Positions 6,557-15,715 are shown, counted from the first letter of the stretch. The stretch: 64,000 nucleotides of DNA from [Leptolyngbya] sp. JSC-1 (GCA_000733415.1 KL662191.1:4188308-4252307), one strand, 5' to 3'. Numbers and translations are program-made. The notes: generated by a model not told the origin, from the letters alone.

Positions 6557-9451
6557 CTAGCCTTCCTGAGTCAGGTCTTTGAACCAGTCGTCGCGGGCAA
6601 GCTCTTTGAAGTTGGGGTCGGTTTTGGCTTCTTTGCGATAGCGCGGATTCAGGTCGATGGCCTTTTGCAGATTTTCCATTGCCGACTCAGTTTCGCCTTG
6701 CAGGGCGTAGCAGATAGCGCGGTTGTAGTAGGCACTAGCAAAGTCAGGTTTGATTTTGATCGCACGGTTGAAGCTGGCGATGGCTTCCCGGTCGCGGTTG
6801 AGCTGCAGCAGGGCGTAACCTCGGCTATCCCAGGCTTTGTGGGAATCGGGCTGAAGTTCGGTGACGCGATCCAATGAGGTGACAGCATCGGCATAGCGCT
6901 GGAGTTCCAACAGAGCCATACCGCGATTCAGCCAGGCTTTGGCATTTTCTGGATCGACCTGGGTGGCTTTGTCAAAGGCGGCAAAGGCTTCTTCCGAGCG
7001 CTGTAAGGCTCCTAGGGCGACGCCGCGATTGATATAAGCTTCTGAATAGTCGGGCTTGATCTCTAGCGCCTTATCATAGGAGGCCAACGCCTGCTCAAAT
7101 TGTTTGGAGCGGTTGAGGGTGATGCCGCGATTCAGCCAGGCTTTGTAGTCCTGCGGTTGGAGTTCTACAGCACGGTCAAACATGGCGATCGCCGCATCAT
7201 ACTGTCGCAGTTCCATCAGCACAATCCCCTGGTGATACCAGGCTAGCGGATTGTCAGGCTGGAGCTTGGCGACTCGGTCATAGGCCGACAGCGCCCCTTC
7301 GTAGCGTTTCATTTCCTCTAGGGCGCGGCCTCGCTTCATCCAGATGTCGGCATTGCCAGGCTGGCTGGCCAGGGCTTTGTCATATTGGTAAATCGCAGCC
7401 TCGTAGTCACCGGCAGCAAATAGGGCTTCTCCTGACTGGACATAGTCTTCCGGCAGGTAGAACAATTCCGGCTGGCTAGCCTTGAGGCGATTGATTTGCT
7501 CGCTCAGATTGGCGAGTTTTTCCTGGGTTTCGGATACAAAAGCATCAGCAATATATTGAGGGGTAATTTCGCCTAGCTTTTGCAGAATAGCAGCCTTTTC
7601 AGCCTGGGCTTCCTGTTGCAGCGCGGTCAACTGGGCTAACAGCTCAGCTTCGGCCTGCTGAAGTTGGGCCAGGGTTTGTGCTTGCTGATTCGCGGCTCCC
7701 GACTGCAATTCGGCTAACTGAGCGGCGTAGCGAGATTCGATCTTCTCCAGGTTTTGCCGCATCCGCTCCCGCTGGGACTGAACATCACCCTTGAGGCTGG
7801 CGAGTTGGGCGACTAGGTCAGCTTCGGCCTTTTGCAGATTTTGCAGCATCAGATCGCGGCTCTCTTGCCCACTGGTCTGAAGCTGGGTGAGCTGATGGTT
7901 GAACTCGGCCTGCAATTGGTCCACCAACTGTCGCACTTCGGCCTGTTTAGCCTGGGCATCGACTTGCAAGTCAGAGCGCTGGGCCGTGAAGTCTGCTTCG
8001 ATCCGTTCCAGAATCTGCTGCAATTCATACTGTTTCGCGGCGGCGGTAGCTTGCAAATTAGCCTGTTGGGAAATCACCTCGGCCTGCAACTGGTCCAGAA
8101 TCCGCTGGAGTTCGGTTTGTTTGGCTTGGGCGGCAAACTGTAGTTCGGCTTGCTGGGCCGCAAACTCACCATCGAGGCGGGCCAAGTTCTGCTGAATCGC
8201 TTCGCGCTGAGCTTGAATATCGGTCTGGAGCTGGGTAATGCGCGTTGTGAACTCGACTTCCGATTGACGCAGGATGCGCTGGAGTTCGGTTTGTTGCGTC
8301 TGGATATCACTTTGCAGCTCGGCACGTTGGGTCGCAAACTCCTGCTTCAATTGGGCAATGTCTTGCCGCACCAGCTCTTTTTGAGCCTGAATTTCTACCT
8401 GGGCATTGGACCGCTGCGCCACCAGCTCAGTCGAGAGGTGCTCCAGAGTCTGCCGGATCGTTTCCCGCTGGGCCAGGATATCGGCCTGAAGCTGGGACAA
8501 TTGGGAGGTCAGCTCGATGCGGAATTTTTCTAGATTGGCGTAGAGTTCGTTGCGGTGCTGGGAGGCGTCATTTTGCAACTGATTCAAGTTGGCGACGCAG
8601 TCCGCTTCGATGGCCCGCAGCCGTTCGGTCAGCTGGTCGCGCTGTTTTTGGGCATCAGCAGTCACAGTTTGCTGCATTTCAGTCAGGTAGGAGCCAAAAT
8701 CGGCCTGTAGGTCTACCAGATGCTGAATCGCTTGGTCTTTGTGCTGGTTGGTTTCGGTTTGCAGTTGGCTGAGGTGGCCTGCAAAACCGCCGCGCAATTG
8801 GTCCAGCTCCTGCACAAACTGGTCCCGCTGCTGCTGAGCATGGATTTGCAGATCGGAAAGTCGTCCAGCTGCCTCCGACTCGATCTGACCAAACTTTTTC
8901 TGCACGGTAAGCAACTGGCTTTCCAGAGACGCCATCGTTTCTTTCTGGCGGCGAGCTACTTCAGACAGCAGACCATCTAACGTATTCTGTTTGACTTCAA
9001 TCTCACGCTGAAAGGCGCTGGCATCCTCGCCCAACTGGTCGGCATAGTCCTCATAGTGGCGCAGAAGGCGTTTAATTTCCTGTTTGGCACTGCTAATCTG
9101 GCTTTCTAGATCGCCAATTTCCTTGAGATGGGACTGGACAATTGCCGTCACTTCCCGGATCACCGACCGCCGCAGCAGATAAAGCGCAATCAAAGCTCCT
9201 GCCGTAATCACCACAAGCGTGCCCAGCATGACGTTAAACAGCATGGCGGTGCGGTTCAAAGCATCTAGACGCTGCTGGATCGCCTGCTCGGTTGGATCGG
9301 AGGCTGGGGCAGAGGTTTGAGCCAGCAGTTCAGCCTTGGCGGGTCCGACAACGGGCACCTGTGCCGAGGCTGCATCAACCGATAACAACAACAGAGAGAG
9401 CACAATACCTTGCTGTAATCCGGTCAAAAGCTGGAAATTTTTGCGCTTCAT
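6557..9451 (-). CDS. Large inner-membrane coiled-coil protein with 29-residue repeats and C-terminal TPR domain
   Basis: This 964-residue protein has a basic N-terminus and a hydrophobic segment ending AASAQ (signal-like, residues 14-30). A second strong helix at about 72-92 (FNVMLGTLVVITAGALIALYL) is followed by a huge coiled coil. Residues about 201-610 contain fourteen tandem units, thirteen of exactly 29 residues and one of 33, each starting LQxxxQxQ and carrying QxxLxxLxxEF. At the C-terminus are about eight TPR repeats (for example AWLNRGMALLELQRYADAVTSLD). The protein ends with TDPNFKELARDDWF, a tail type seen on cyanobacterial TPR proteins. It is probably an envelope- or thylakoid-anchored scaffold with a cytoplasmic rod and TPR docking platform. 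The gene stands alone, converging on the three-gene cassette. Confidence 0.85.
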   Translation of the reverse strand: MKRKNFQLLTGLQQGIVLSLLLLSVDAASAQVPVVGPAKAELLAQTSAPASDPTEQAIQQRLDALNRTAMLFNVMLGTLVVITAGALIALYLLRRSVIREVTAIVQSHLKEIGDLESQISSAKQEIKRLLRHYEDYADQLGEDASAFQREIEVKQNTLDGLLSEVARRQKETMASLESQLLTVQKKFGQIESEAAGRLSDLQIHAQQQRDQFVQELDQLRGGFAGHLSQLQTETNQHKDQAIQHLVDLQADFGSYLTEMQQTVTADAQKQRDQLTERLRAIEADCVANLNQLQNDASQHRNELYANLEKFRIELTSQLSQLQADILAQRETIRQTLEHLSTELVAQRSNAQVEIQAQKELVRQDIAQLKQEFATQRAELQSDIQTQQTELQRILRQSEVEFTTRITQLQTDIQAQREAIQQNLARLDGEFAAQQAELQFAAQAKQTELQRILDQLQAEVISQQANLQATAAAKQYELQQILERIEADFTAQRSDLQVDAQAKQAEVRQLVDQLQAEFNHQLTQLQTSGQESRDLMLQNLQKAEADLVAQLASLKGDVQSQRERMRQNLEKIESRYAAQLAELQSGAANQQAQTLAQLQQAEAELLAQLTALQQEAQAEKAAILQKLGEITPQYIADAFVSETQEKLANLSEQINRLKASQPELFYLPEDYVQSGEALFAAGDYEAAIYQYDKALASQPGNADIWMKRGRALEEMKRYEGALSAYDRVAKLQPDNPLAWYHQGIVLMELRQYDAAIAMFDRAVELQPQDYKAWLNRGITLNRSKQFEQALASYDKALEIKPDYSEAYINRGVALGALQRSEEAFAAFDKATQVDPENAKAWLNRGMALLELQRYADAVTSLDRVTELQPDSHKAWDSRGYALLQLNRDREAIASFNRAIKIKPDFASAYYNRAICYALQGETESAMENLQKAIDLNPRYRKEAKTDPNFKELARDDWFKDLTQEG
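7622..8851 (-). repeat. Array of 87-bp coding repeats (29-residue coiled-coil units)
   Basis: Fourteen units in frame, each about 87 bp (one of 99 bp), encode the rod of the coiled-coil/TPR protein. The units are strongly diverged at base level but constant in length at protein level. A period of 29 equals two hendecads plus one heptad, which favours a nearly straight or slightly right-handed coil rather than a classic left-handed one. Confidence 0.8.
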
Positions 9452-9755
9452 CAGGCGGTTCCTCTGTCGCGTTGCGGTTGAAGTTGAAGAAGATTAAGGG
9501 ATTGGGGAAGAAAGGGACAATCGCCCATCTTTTCAAGGGTAATCAAAATTATGCCGAATGATGGGAGGAGATCAAAATCCCAGCCGAGATTTGCTGATTT
9601 ATTTGGGAGTCAGGAGCCAGGAGCCTGTAGGCAGATGGAGTTCTATGCAGATGGACTAACGGCAGGTGATGGCTAGGTGGGTTTGTGTAGCAGCGGTCGC
9701 TTAGCGAAGCCGCTTTGCGTCTACAATCGCCGTAGACAAACAGCCGGTCGGTTCG
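9452..9755. other. 304-bp divergent intergenic region with small repeats
   Basis: No gene seen. It contains the GGGAGTCAGGAGCCAGGAG-type short repeat (9606-9624) also present near 13380-13420. An imperfect palindrome AGCGGTCGCTTAGCGAAGC at about 9691-9713 resembles the small dispersed palindromes common in cyanobacteria. It must carry the promoters of the coiled-coil and FGE-like genes. Confidence 0.5.
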
Positions 9756-10646
9756 ATGACCTCACTACCCCAATTATCAGTCGTTCAGTTTAATATCTTG
9801 ACGGTGGATCCGCGTGGGCAGCCGCAATCTCAGCAGTCCCAATCAGCCCAGGTTTACTGCGAATTAGTCAACGGCGTCAGTTTAGAACTAGTGGCAATTC
9901 CAGGCGGTTCCTTCCTGATGGGAGCACCGAAAACTGAACCGGGTTGGCACCCCAGTCAGGGGCCGCAACATACGGTCAACCTCAATCCCATCTGGATCGG
10001 CAAATACCCGGTGACGCAGGCCCAGTGGCGTGCAGTGGCGGCCCTCCCGCTAGTAAATCAACCGTTAGCTAGTCATCCCGCCTGCTTCGCCGAGGAAAAC
10101 CGCCCAGTTGAGCAGGTCTCCTGGTATGAGGCCGTCGAGTTTTGCCTACGCTTATCGCACCACACAGGCCGCTCCTACCGTCTGCCCAGCGAAGCTGAGT
10201 GGGAATATGCCTGTCGAGCTGGCACTACTACGCCCTTCCACTTTGGCGAAACCCTCACCACCGATCTGGCCAACTACTCTGGCGTCAACTGGGACTATCA
10301 GGGCAAGATTTGCAGCAAAGGAGCTTACGGCCAGGGACCAGAAGGCGTCGATCGCCGTGAAACCACCAAGGTCGGGGAGTTGGGCAGCGCCAATGCCTTC
10401 GGCCTATACGACATGCACGGCCAAGTCCGGGAATGGTGCCAAGATTGCTGGCATCGTAGCTACGAAGGTATCCCTACCGACGGCAGCGCTTGGGCCGAAG
10501 CCGACTGCCAACAGCGAATCCTGCGGGGCGGGTCCTGGAATAGCAGCCCCAATGCCTGCCGTTCCGCCTTTCGCAATAAATTAGATGCCGACGCTCAACT
10601 CTACGATGTGGGGTTCCGCGTAGTGAGTGATGGCTTGCCTATGTGA
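9756..10646 (+). CDS. Formylglycine-generating-enzyme-like (SUMF1/FGE-sulfatase domain) protein
   Basis: The 296-residue protein has a short variable N-terminus. From about residue 44 it is a full SUMF1 domain: IPGGSFLMGAP, YPVTQAQWRAV, RPVEQVSWYEAVEFC, RLPSEAEWEYACRAGT, NAFGLYDMHGQVREWCQDCW, LRGGSWNSSPNACRSAFRN, YDVGFRVV. True aerobic FGE enzymes carry two copper-binding cysteines in the motif after GGSW/GGSY. Here the first is replaced and only Cys268 remains, so sulfatase activation is doubtful. Related domains without the cysteine pair occur in non-haem iron enzymes and as effector domains of kinase-linked proteins. No sulfatase gene is in the window. The ATG at 9756 is accepted without a strong ribosome site. 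Confidence 0.85.
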   Translation: MTSLPQLSVVQFNILTVDPRGQPQSQQSQSAQVYCELVNGVSLELVAIPGGSFLMGAPKTEPGWHPSQGPQHTVNLNPIWIGKYPVTQAQWRAVAALPLVNQPLASHPACFAEENRPVEQVSWYEAVEFCLRLSHHTGRSYRLPSEAEWEYACRAGTTTPFHFGETLTTDLANYSGVNWDYQGKICSKGAYGQGPEGVDRRETTKVGELGSANAFGLYDMHGQVREWCQDCWHRSYEGIPTDGSAWAEADCQQRILRGGSWNSSPNACRSAFRNKLDADAQLYDVGFRVVSDGLPM

Positions 10647-11211
10647 AATCTGAGGTTGAATGCTTATGTGAGGTATGAGGGGTGCAGAGGCAGTACCCCT
10701 GAACCCCGCCTGAAAAAGGCTGTAAGTTGAACAAAGAGTAGAGTAGCTTTAAAAAAAGGATTGATCCTAAACGTCCACAACCTCTGACCGCTCTGGTGAA
10801 GGGTTGCGCCTTCCGTTGGTTGCGACAAAGTGGAGGAAGCGACAGAAACTCCACAGCCGTTTAGATCAAAGTCATTCATATCACAATCCGTTAGGCCAGA
10901 TTCGGGCCAAGTTGCCTATATCTAAAGTCATCAACATCAAAGTCATCAACGTCATCAATGTCAAAGCGATTGATCTAGCCAAGTCAATGTAGACCAGATG
11001 ATGTCACAAATAATAATGCTGACTGCATCTCTGACGTCGCTCTCCTTCGAAATGCAGTAAGGAGCCACAGCGGTATAACGCTCCTTCAGCACAGTTTGTG
11101 ATTTTGTTATGTCTTCAACTTATCAGTTCAATTAGCTAATCCTGCTGATCTTGAGAAAGATTTCCACTTTGGCTAGAGAAATTTGGTTGGCAAAATAAAG
11201 CACGCCAAAAA
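10647..11211. other. 565-bp intergenic region with dispersed-repeat copy and short tandem repeats
   Basis: No gene accepted; a 62-codon frame at 10804-10992 looks random. It holds one copy of a dispersed repeat (10658-10730, read on the minus strand) that shares a 19-bp block, CTTACAGCCTTTTTCAGGC, and CATACCTCACAT with the element at 36522-36648. AAAGTCATCAACATC-type tandem repeats occupy 10924-10967. Confidence 0.6.
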
Positions 11212-11838
11212 TCATTTGGCCCCTTGAAATGCAGCAGCAAAGAAGTCTAGCTCGCACTGCATGGCATAGCGGTAGGTGGACTGCACTAGGGGCGTCAGGA
11301 TGGCATAGCGGTCGGCTAGTTCGGCTAACTGCTGCGCCAACGGTTCAAACTCGTCGCTGCTGTAGGTGCGAATCCAGTCGCTGTAGGCATGGGTTGGAAT
11401 GCCGTTGATTGCCAGCTGTTGGCCCAGAAAGGCGTAAAGCTTCATGCAGGGCAGCATCGCCGCCGCCGTCACCCCCACATCCTGGCTCCAGACCGTCGCC
11501 AGCAAAAAATCTGTATAGCGTCGGGTGGCGGCACCCGGTTTCACGGTCTGCAAATCCACGCCCCACTGTGTGGCATACCCCTGATGCAGCTTGAGTTCCT
11601 GTAACACGCCTCCTGCTAGCTCGTAAAACACTGTAAATCCTGTCCAATCCGGCGCTTTCGCAGCAGCTACGCTATAGGCGCGAGCAAACGCTTCCAAAAA
11701 AAACGCATCCTGCCCGACGTAATAGGCAAATTTGGTTTTTGGCAAGCTGCCATCACCGATGCCCTGCACAAACGGATGCTGGAGACAGGCTGTTGCTAGG
11801 TCTTGATTGGCTTGCCAGAGGGTCGCGGAGAGAGACAT
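11212..11838 (-). CDS. tenA: TenA-family aminopyrimidine aminohydrolase (thiaminase II)
   Basis: The product is 208 residues from the ATG at 11838. The frame is open for 17 more codons, but those lie in a G-rich tandem repeat (11840-11886) and encode only Pro/His. TenA releases HMP from damaged thiamin or aminomethyl-pyrimidine for thiamin salvage. Family features are the N-terminal LWQANQDLATACLQHPFVQGI, the KFAYYVGQDAFFLEAFARAY helix, a Cys in MLPCMKLYAFLGQQL at the position of the active-site cysteine, and the terminal acid in QCELDFFAAAF. It is cytosolic and lies downstream of prk on the same strand (160-bp gap); no thiamin genes adjoin it. Confidence 0.88.
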   Translation of the reverse strand: MSLSATLWQANQDLATACLQHPFVQGIGDGSLPKTKFAYYVGQDAFFLEAFARAYSVAAAKAPDWTGFTVFYELAGGVLQELKLHQGYATQWGVDLQTVKPGAATRRYTDFLLATVWSQDVGVTAAAMLPCMKLYAFLGQQLAINGIPTHAYSDWIRTYSSDEFEPLAQQLAELADRYAILTPLVQSTYRYAMQCELDFFAAAFQGAK

Positions 11839-11998
11839 AGGGAAGATGGGGGGATGGGGAGGTGGGGAATGGGGAAGATGGGGAGGCATTCCAGAATCTG
11901 AAGCATAATCAGATTGCTTGCCTAACTCAAAACTCAGAACTCACAAAAAAGGGGGCATTGTTGTGCAACACCCCTGTTTGATTCATTTTTGAGTCGGT

Positions 11999-13012
11999 CT
12001 AGTTGCTGACGGCTTTGGCAGCTAGTTTGGCTTCACCGCCGACAAGGCGTTCGTAGGTAGCGCGCATTTTTAGACCAACCAAGACTTGGAACAGGCCGGT
12101 ACCGTTGGTGGAGCCAGGATATTCTTTGTGCTTCAGCAGCAGCTCGGTCATTTCACCGTAGTACTTGGTGGAGGTGTTGCTGAGGTGGCTCTCAATATAG
12201 ATCATTTCTTCGAGGCGATCGAACTGGCCATCTACTTCCAGGATCGATACGCTGTTGCCGTAGTAGGTATCGGGGCCATAGAACATGCGGATACCCGGAT
12301 AGGAGCAGGTCAGCTTGCGTCCGCAGGGAATCCAGTCAATCGTCGATCCTTCGTCGAACAGGTAGACTGGCTCGAAGCCCTCCACCCCATCTTTTTGCAC
12401 CAACCGGACTCGCAGTACCCGCCGCTCGGTGTCGTTGGGAATTAGCTTGGTGGGTAGTACCTGAATCACCGCATCGGCATACTGTTTTTGCACATCGATG
12501 TAGGCATTGAAATCGGGGCGGCGAGATTCGATTTGGGCCAAAACATCTTCGTAGGTGTGACCCCGCTCGGCCATGTCACGCTGGATCTTCCAGGCAATTT
12601 TCACCTCATCATCGATGTCGAGGTAAACGCTGAAATCCAACAGCGAGCGGACACGCTCATCGTACATCGGATGCAGACCCTCGATTACCACAATCGGCGT
12701 GGGCACAATCCGCTCTGGTGGATCGATGGTGCCGGTTTCGTGGTTGTAGATCGGCTTCATAACTTCCTGACCTGCTTTGAGCGCTTTCACCTGCTCGTAC
12801 ATCAGGTCAAAATTATTAGCCTTGGGGTTGAGTGCGGTGACGCCTACTTCCTTGCGCTGCTTACGATCCAGACTGTGGTAGTCGTCTAAGCAGATAACAG
12901 TCATCAACTCTTCACCAAACAAATCGGCAAGGCGGCGAAGAAAGGTTGACTTACCGCATCCGGAGTCTCCGGCAACACCGATCAAGACCACACGGTCTGG
13001 CTTACTGGTCAT
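11999..13012 (-). CDS. prk: Phosphoribulokinase
   Basis: A 337-residue, full-length cyanobacterial/plant-type PRK, which phosphorylates ribulose 5-phosphate with ATP to give the Rubisco substrate ribulose 1,5-bisphosphate. The P-loop is GVAGDSGCGKST (residues 12-23) with the regulatory Cys inside it, and the second redox cysteine is in VICLDDYHS. The later pair in IPCGRKLTCSYPG is also present, so thioredoxin control and the GAPDH/CP12 complex are expected. The catalytic region contains KPIYNHETG and VVIEGLHPMYDERV. A ribosome site (GAGG in AGAGGAACCCT) precedes the ATG. Confidence 0.98.
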   Translation of the reverse strand: MTSKPDRVVLIGVAGDSGCGKSTFLRRLADLFGEELMTVICLDDYHSLDRKQRKEVGVTALNPKANNFDLMYEQVKALKAGQEVMKPIYNHETGTIDPPERIVPTPIVVIEGLHPMYDERVRSLLDFSVYLDIDDEVKIAWKIQRDMAERGHTYEDVLAQIESRRPDFNAYIDVQKQYADAVIQVLPTKLIPNDTERRVLRVRLVQKDGVEGFEPVYLFDEGSTIDWIPCGRKLTCSYPGIRMFYGPDTYYGNSVSILEVDGQFDRLEEMIYIESHLSNTSTKYYGEMTELLLKHKEYPGSTNGTGLFQVLVGLKMRATYERLVGGEAKLAAKAVSN

Positions 13013-13787
13013 AGGGTTCCTCTATGGTCTAAAACAACTGCATCAATATGAATTTAAACTTTTAAGAAAACGGTTCCTCTGGTTGGAGGTTCCTCATAAC
13101 TAGCCGCTATAACTAGCTGCTTGCTTGCCTAGAGAACTCAGCGCTGCTAAAAGCCGCAATCTTAAGCAGCCCGAGCAGGATTAAAAGCAACCTAGAACGG
13201 GTCGCCAATCATCCAGTCCGGGTTGCAACCTACTCCAAAATCAGATAGGTATTTAATCCTATCCGTTACTTGGAATTCTACCAAAACGTGATCCCCACTA
13301 CAAGGTAGGGCTGGAAATTACTTTGGCGATCCCCACTTTATGCTAAAGGCAAGAGGGGCCAGAAGTGAAGCGTTGAGAATTGGGAGTTTAGGAGTCAGAA
13401 TACAGGAGCCAGGAGTCAAAATATTTGCTTTGCTTATAGGTGTGATAAATAACAAAATGGGTTGTTTTTGTATCATTGAATACTACAACTCTGAAATCAA
13501 TCTAAAAATGGATTGTTTTTAACAGTCTTGCCGTTAAAGTCCTGAGTATGGTGATGCAGGGGTACGGGGTCAGACCATTCTTAAATCTGACCTCCTTGGT
13601 GTGTTTGAGGAAGACTTTGGCAATGCTACGCTAGTACACACTAGTCTAAGGAAACGAGCTAGAGCTGAGCTAGAGCTAAGTCAAGGCTAAGCCAAAGCCA
13701 AGCGAAGGCATCGTTGATCTAGGCATGGTGTGGTGAAAATGGCGCTTTGCGCCGAATTAATAGGGTTAGGAGAAGAATCGATTAGCA
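13013..13787 (+). other. 775-bp upstream region of petH (divergent from prk)
   Basis: No gene accepted; a 60-codon frame at 13340-13522 is in repeat-derived sequence. It holds the prk promoter on one side and a long petH upstream region on the other. Visible are a short-repeat patch GGAGTCAGAATACAGGAGCC (about 13390-13410), a repeated GATCCCCACT (about 13291 and 13329), and degenerate GAGCTAGAGCT / AAGCCAAAGCC repeats at 13657-13705. In Synechocystis the length of the petH leader decides which FNR isoform is made, so this region may be regulatory; that is inference. Confidence 0.5.
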
Positions 13788-15011
13788 ATGTACAATCCAA
13801 GCGCAGCGGGTGGTGTTGCCAGCACAGCTTATGGTAGCCGCCTTTTCATCTATGAAGTAGAGGGTCTACGCCAAAACGGAGAAACTGACAAAATGGGCTA
13901 CCCGATTCGTCGGAGTGGCAACCTGTTTATTACGGTGCCTTACTCCCGCATGAATCAGGAAATGCAGCGAATCGCTCGCCTCGGTGGCAGGATTGTCAGT
14001 ATTCGCCCCTACGATGGCACTAGCGCCAGCAACGGTCAGGTTTCCTCCCGCACTGAACCCCAACCTGTTCAGTCAGCAGAGGCAAGTAAACCCATGACTC
14101 AAGCGAAAGAAAAACCAGCAAAGCGGACTGATGTTCCTGTCAACATCTACCGACCAAATAATCCCTACATCGGCAAGTGTCTGTCCAACGAAGAGCTTGT
14201 AGGTGAAGGCGGCATTGGCACGGTGCGTCACCTCAAGTTCGATATCTCGGGAGGTGATCTGCGCTATCTAGAGGGTCAGAGCATTGGCATTATTCCAGAT
14301 GGCACCGATGCCAACGGCAAACCCCACAAGATTCGTCTGTACTCGATTGCCTCAACGCGCCACGGCGACGATGTGGATGATAAAACCGTTTCTCTTTGCG
14401 TGCGTCAATTAGAGTACAAGCATCCTGAAACCGGCGAAACCGTGTACGGGGTCTGCTCCACCTTCCTGTGCAATCTGGAAAAGGATGCGGATGTCAAGAT
14501 CACGGGACCCGTTGGTAAGGAAATGCTGCTACCCGATGATCCAGAGGCCAACATTATCATGATGGCAACCGGGACGGGTATTGCTCCTTTCCGGGCCTAC
14601 CTCTGGCGCATGTTCAAAGATGCCGAAAAAGCAGCAAATCCTGACTACCAGTTTAAGGGCTTTGCCTGGTTGATTTTTGGTATTCCCACCACACCCAACA
14701 TTCTCTACAAAGAGGAGTTGGAAGAATTGCAGCGCAAGTACCCCGACAACTTCCGTATCACCTACGCTATCAGCCGCGAGCAGCAAAACTCAGAGGGCGG
14801 CAGAATGTACATTCAGCATCGGGTAGCAGAACATGCGGATGAGATCTGGAACCTGGTGAAGCAGGAGAAAACTCATACCTACATCTGCGGTTTGAAGGGC
14901 ATGGAAGACGGCATCGATGAGGCAATGGCAACCGCCGCCGCCAAAGAAGGCATTACCTGGAAGGAGTATCAGCGCTCGATTAAAGAACGCTGGCACGTGG
15001 AAACTTACTAG
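13788..15011 (+). CDS. petH: Ferredoxin-NADP+ reductase with phycobilisome-linker domain
   Basis: A 407-residue three-domain FNR. The N-terminal CpcD-like domain (about residues 18-76: SRLFIYEVEGLRQ, YPIRRSGNLFITVPYSRM, IARLGGRIVSI) tethers the enzyme to phycobilisome rods. A Pro/Gln/Lys-rich hinge covers 77-115. The FAD domain has RLYSIAS and CVRQLEYK, and the NADP domain has ATGTGIAPFRAYLWRMF and ends at the conserved Tyr (WHVETY). It moves electrons from ferredoxin to NADP+, or backwards in cyclic flow. Met103 (nt 14094) in the hinge sits where Synechocystis starts its short isoform internally. A terminator follows at 15045. Confidence 0.97.
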   Translation: MYNPSAAGGVASTAYGSRLFIYEVEGLRQNGETDKMGYPIRRSGNLFITVPYSRMNQEMQRIARLGGRIVSIRPYDGTSASNGQVSSRTEPQPVQSAEASKPMTQAKEKPAKRTDVPVNIYRPNNPYIGKCLSNEELVGEGGIGTVRHLKFDISGGDLRYLEGQSIGIIPDGTDANGKPHKIRLYSIASTRHGDDVDDKTVSLCVRQLEYKHPETGETVYGVCSTFLCNLEKDADVKITGPVGKEMLLPDDPEANIIMMATGTGIAPFRAYLWRMFKDAEKAANPDYQFKGFAWLIFGIPTTPNILYKEELEELQRKYPDNFRITYAISREQQNSEGGRMYIQHRVAEHADEIWNLVKQEKTHTYICGLKGMEDGIDEAMATAAAKEGITWKEYQRSIKERWHVETY

Positions 15012-15044
15012 AAATTGCCAAGCCAAATTTAGCTCAATTCATTG

Positions 15045-15072
15045 CCAGGGGAATTCGTTCTCCTGGTTTTTT
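15045..15072 (+). terminator. Intrinsic terminator of petH
   Basis: The stem is CCAGGGGAA / TTCTCCTGG with one mismatch and a TTCG loop (15045-15066), followed directly by six T (15067-15072). It lies just past petH and abuts the stop of the convergent phosphatase gene. Confidence 0.85.
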
Positions 15073-15073
15073 G

Positions 15074-15715
15074 TTAAACGAACGTCCGCATCGAGTAGGG
15101 CAAGTGACCCGTATCGTTGTGCGAAATCAGCATAGTTTGATCATCGTCCTTGATTGAAATCTCGCTGACACCACAGTTGTGATTGTCTAGATGAGTCCAA
15201 TACTCCGGTGAAATGCGCATGGCTCGACAGGCCAAATAGCGGATCAAATTACCGTGGCAAACGATAACTTCATGTTGTTCGGTATTTACAAATTCAGCAT
15301 TCGCAGTTTTAGCAAACTCAGCTTCAGAAGGCTTAGTCAAGGACTCAGCCAAAGGTTCAGTAAAGTAATAATGAAATACTCTTTCCACTCGGCGTTCGTG
15401 TTCAGTGATTGTCTCAAGTGGAATCTCAGCCATCCAGGCGGCTGGATGAACCGGCAAGCAAGGAATGCATTCCCTCAGCAGCAGCGATGCTTGCAAGACA
15501 GCACCCGGTAGTTTCGAGCCAATCAGTTCTGCCGTTTGACAAGCTCGATGTAGGTCGCTGTGATGAATCTTGCTGATGGGCAACTGAGACAGGCGCTCGG
15601 CAGTTAACAGGGCTTGCTGCTGGCCCAAATCGGTTAGATAGCCATGGACATCTTTCGGTTCGGTATTGGCGTAGGCAGCCTGTCCGTGTCGCACCAAGTA
15701 GATTCGTCGCCCCAT
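15074..15715 (-). CDS. Histidine phosphatase family protein (phosphoglycerate-mutase-like)
   Basis: 213 residues. The N-terminal YLVRHGQ motif gives the catalytic His of branch-1 histidine phosphatases. The second catalytic elements are the acid region LLLRECIPCLPVHP and the C-terminal VIVCHGNLIRYLACR. It most resembles PGAM5/SixA-like protein or small-molecule phosphatases, and the substrate cannot be told from sequence. An inserted low-complexity stretch, LTKPSEAEFAKTANAEFVNT (about residues 127-146), is encoded by a diverged short tandem repeat and is absent from typical members. The gene ends against the petH terminator. Confidence 0.85.
   Translation of the reverse strand: MGRRIYLVRHGQAAYANTEPKDVHGYLTDLGQQQALLTAERLSQLPISKIHHSDLHRACQTAELIGSKLPGAVLQASLLLRECIPCLPVHPAAWMAEIPLETITEHERRVERVFHYYFTEPLAESLTKPSEAEFAKTANAEFVNTEQHEVIVCHGNLIRYLACRAMRISPEYWTHLDNHNCGVSEISIKDDDQTMLISHNDTGHLPYSMRTFV

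Noticed and set aside
7832..8533. Several plus-strand open frames of 86-127 codons
   Set aside because: They are antisense shadows of the repetitive coiled-coil gene, with Leu/Cys-rich composition and no independent signals.
10804..10992. A 62-codon frame after the FGE-like gene
   Set aside because: The second half encodes a short tandem repeat and the first half overlaps the dispersed element. It is probably non-coding.
11839..11889. Seventeen-codon Pro/His-rich N-terminal extension of TenA
   Set aside because: It is encoded by a G-rich tandem repeat. The conserved TenA start begins at the ATG at 11838.
13340..13522. A 60-codon frame upstream of petH
   Set aside because: It partly consists of GGAGTCAGGAGCC-type repeat and has no conserved-looking sequence or ribosome site.
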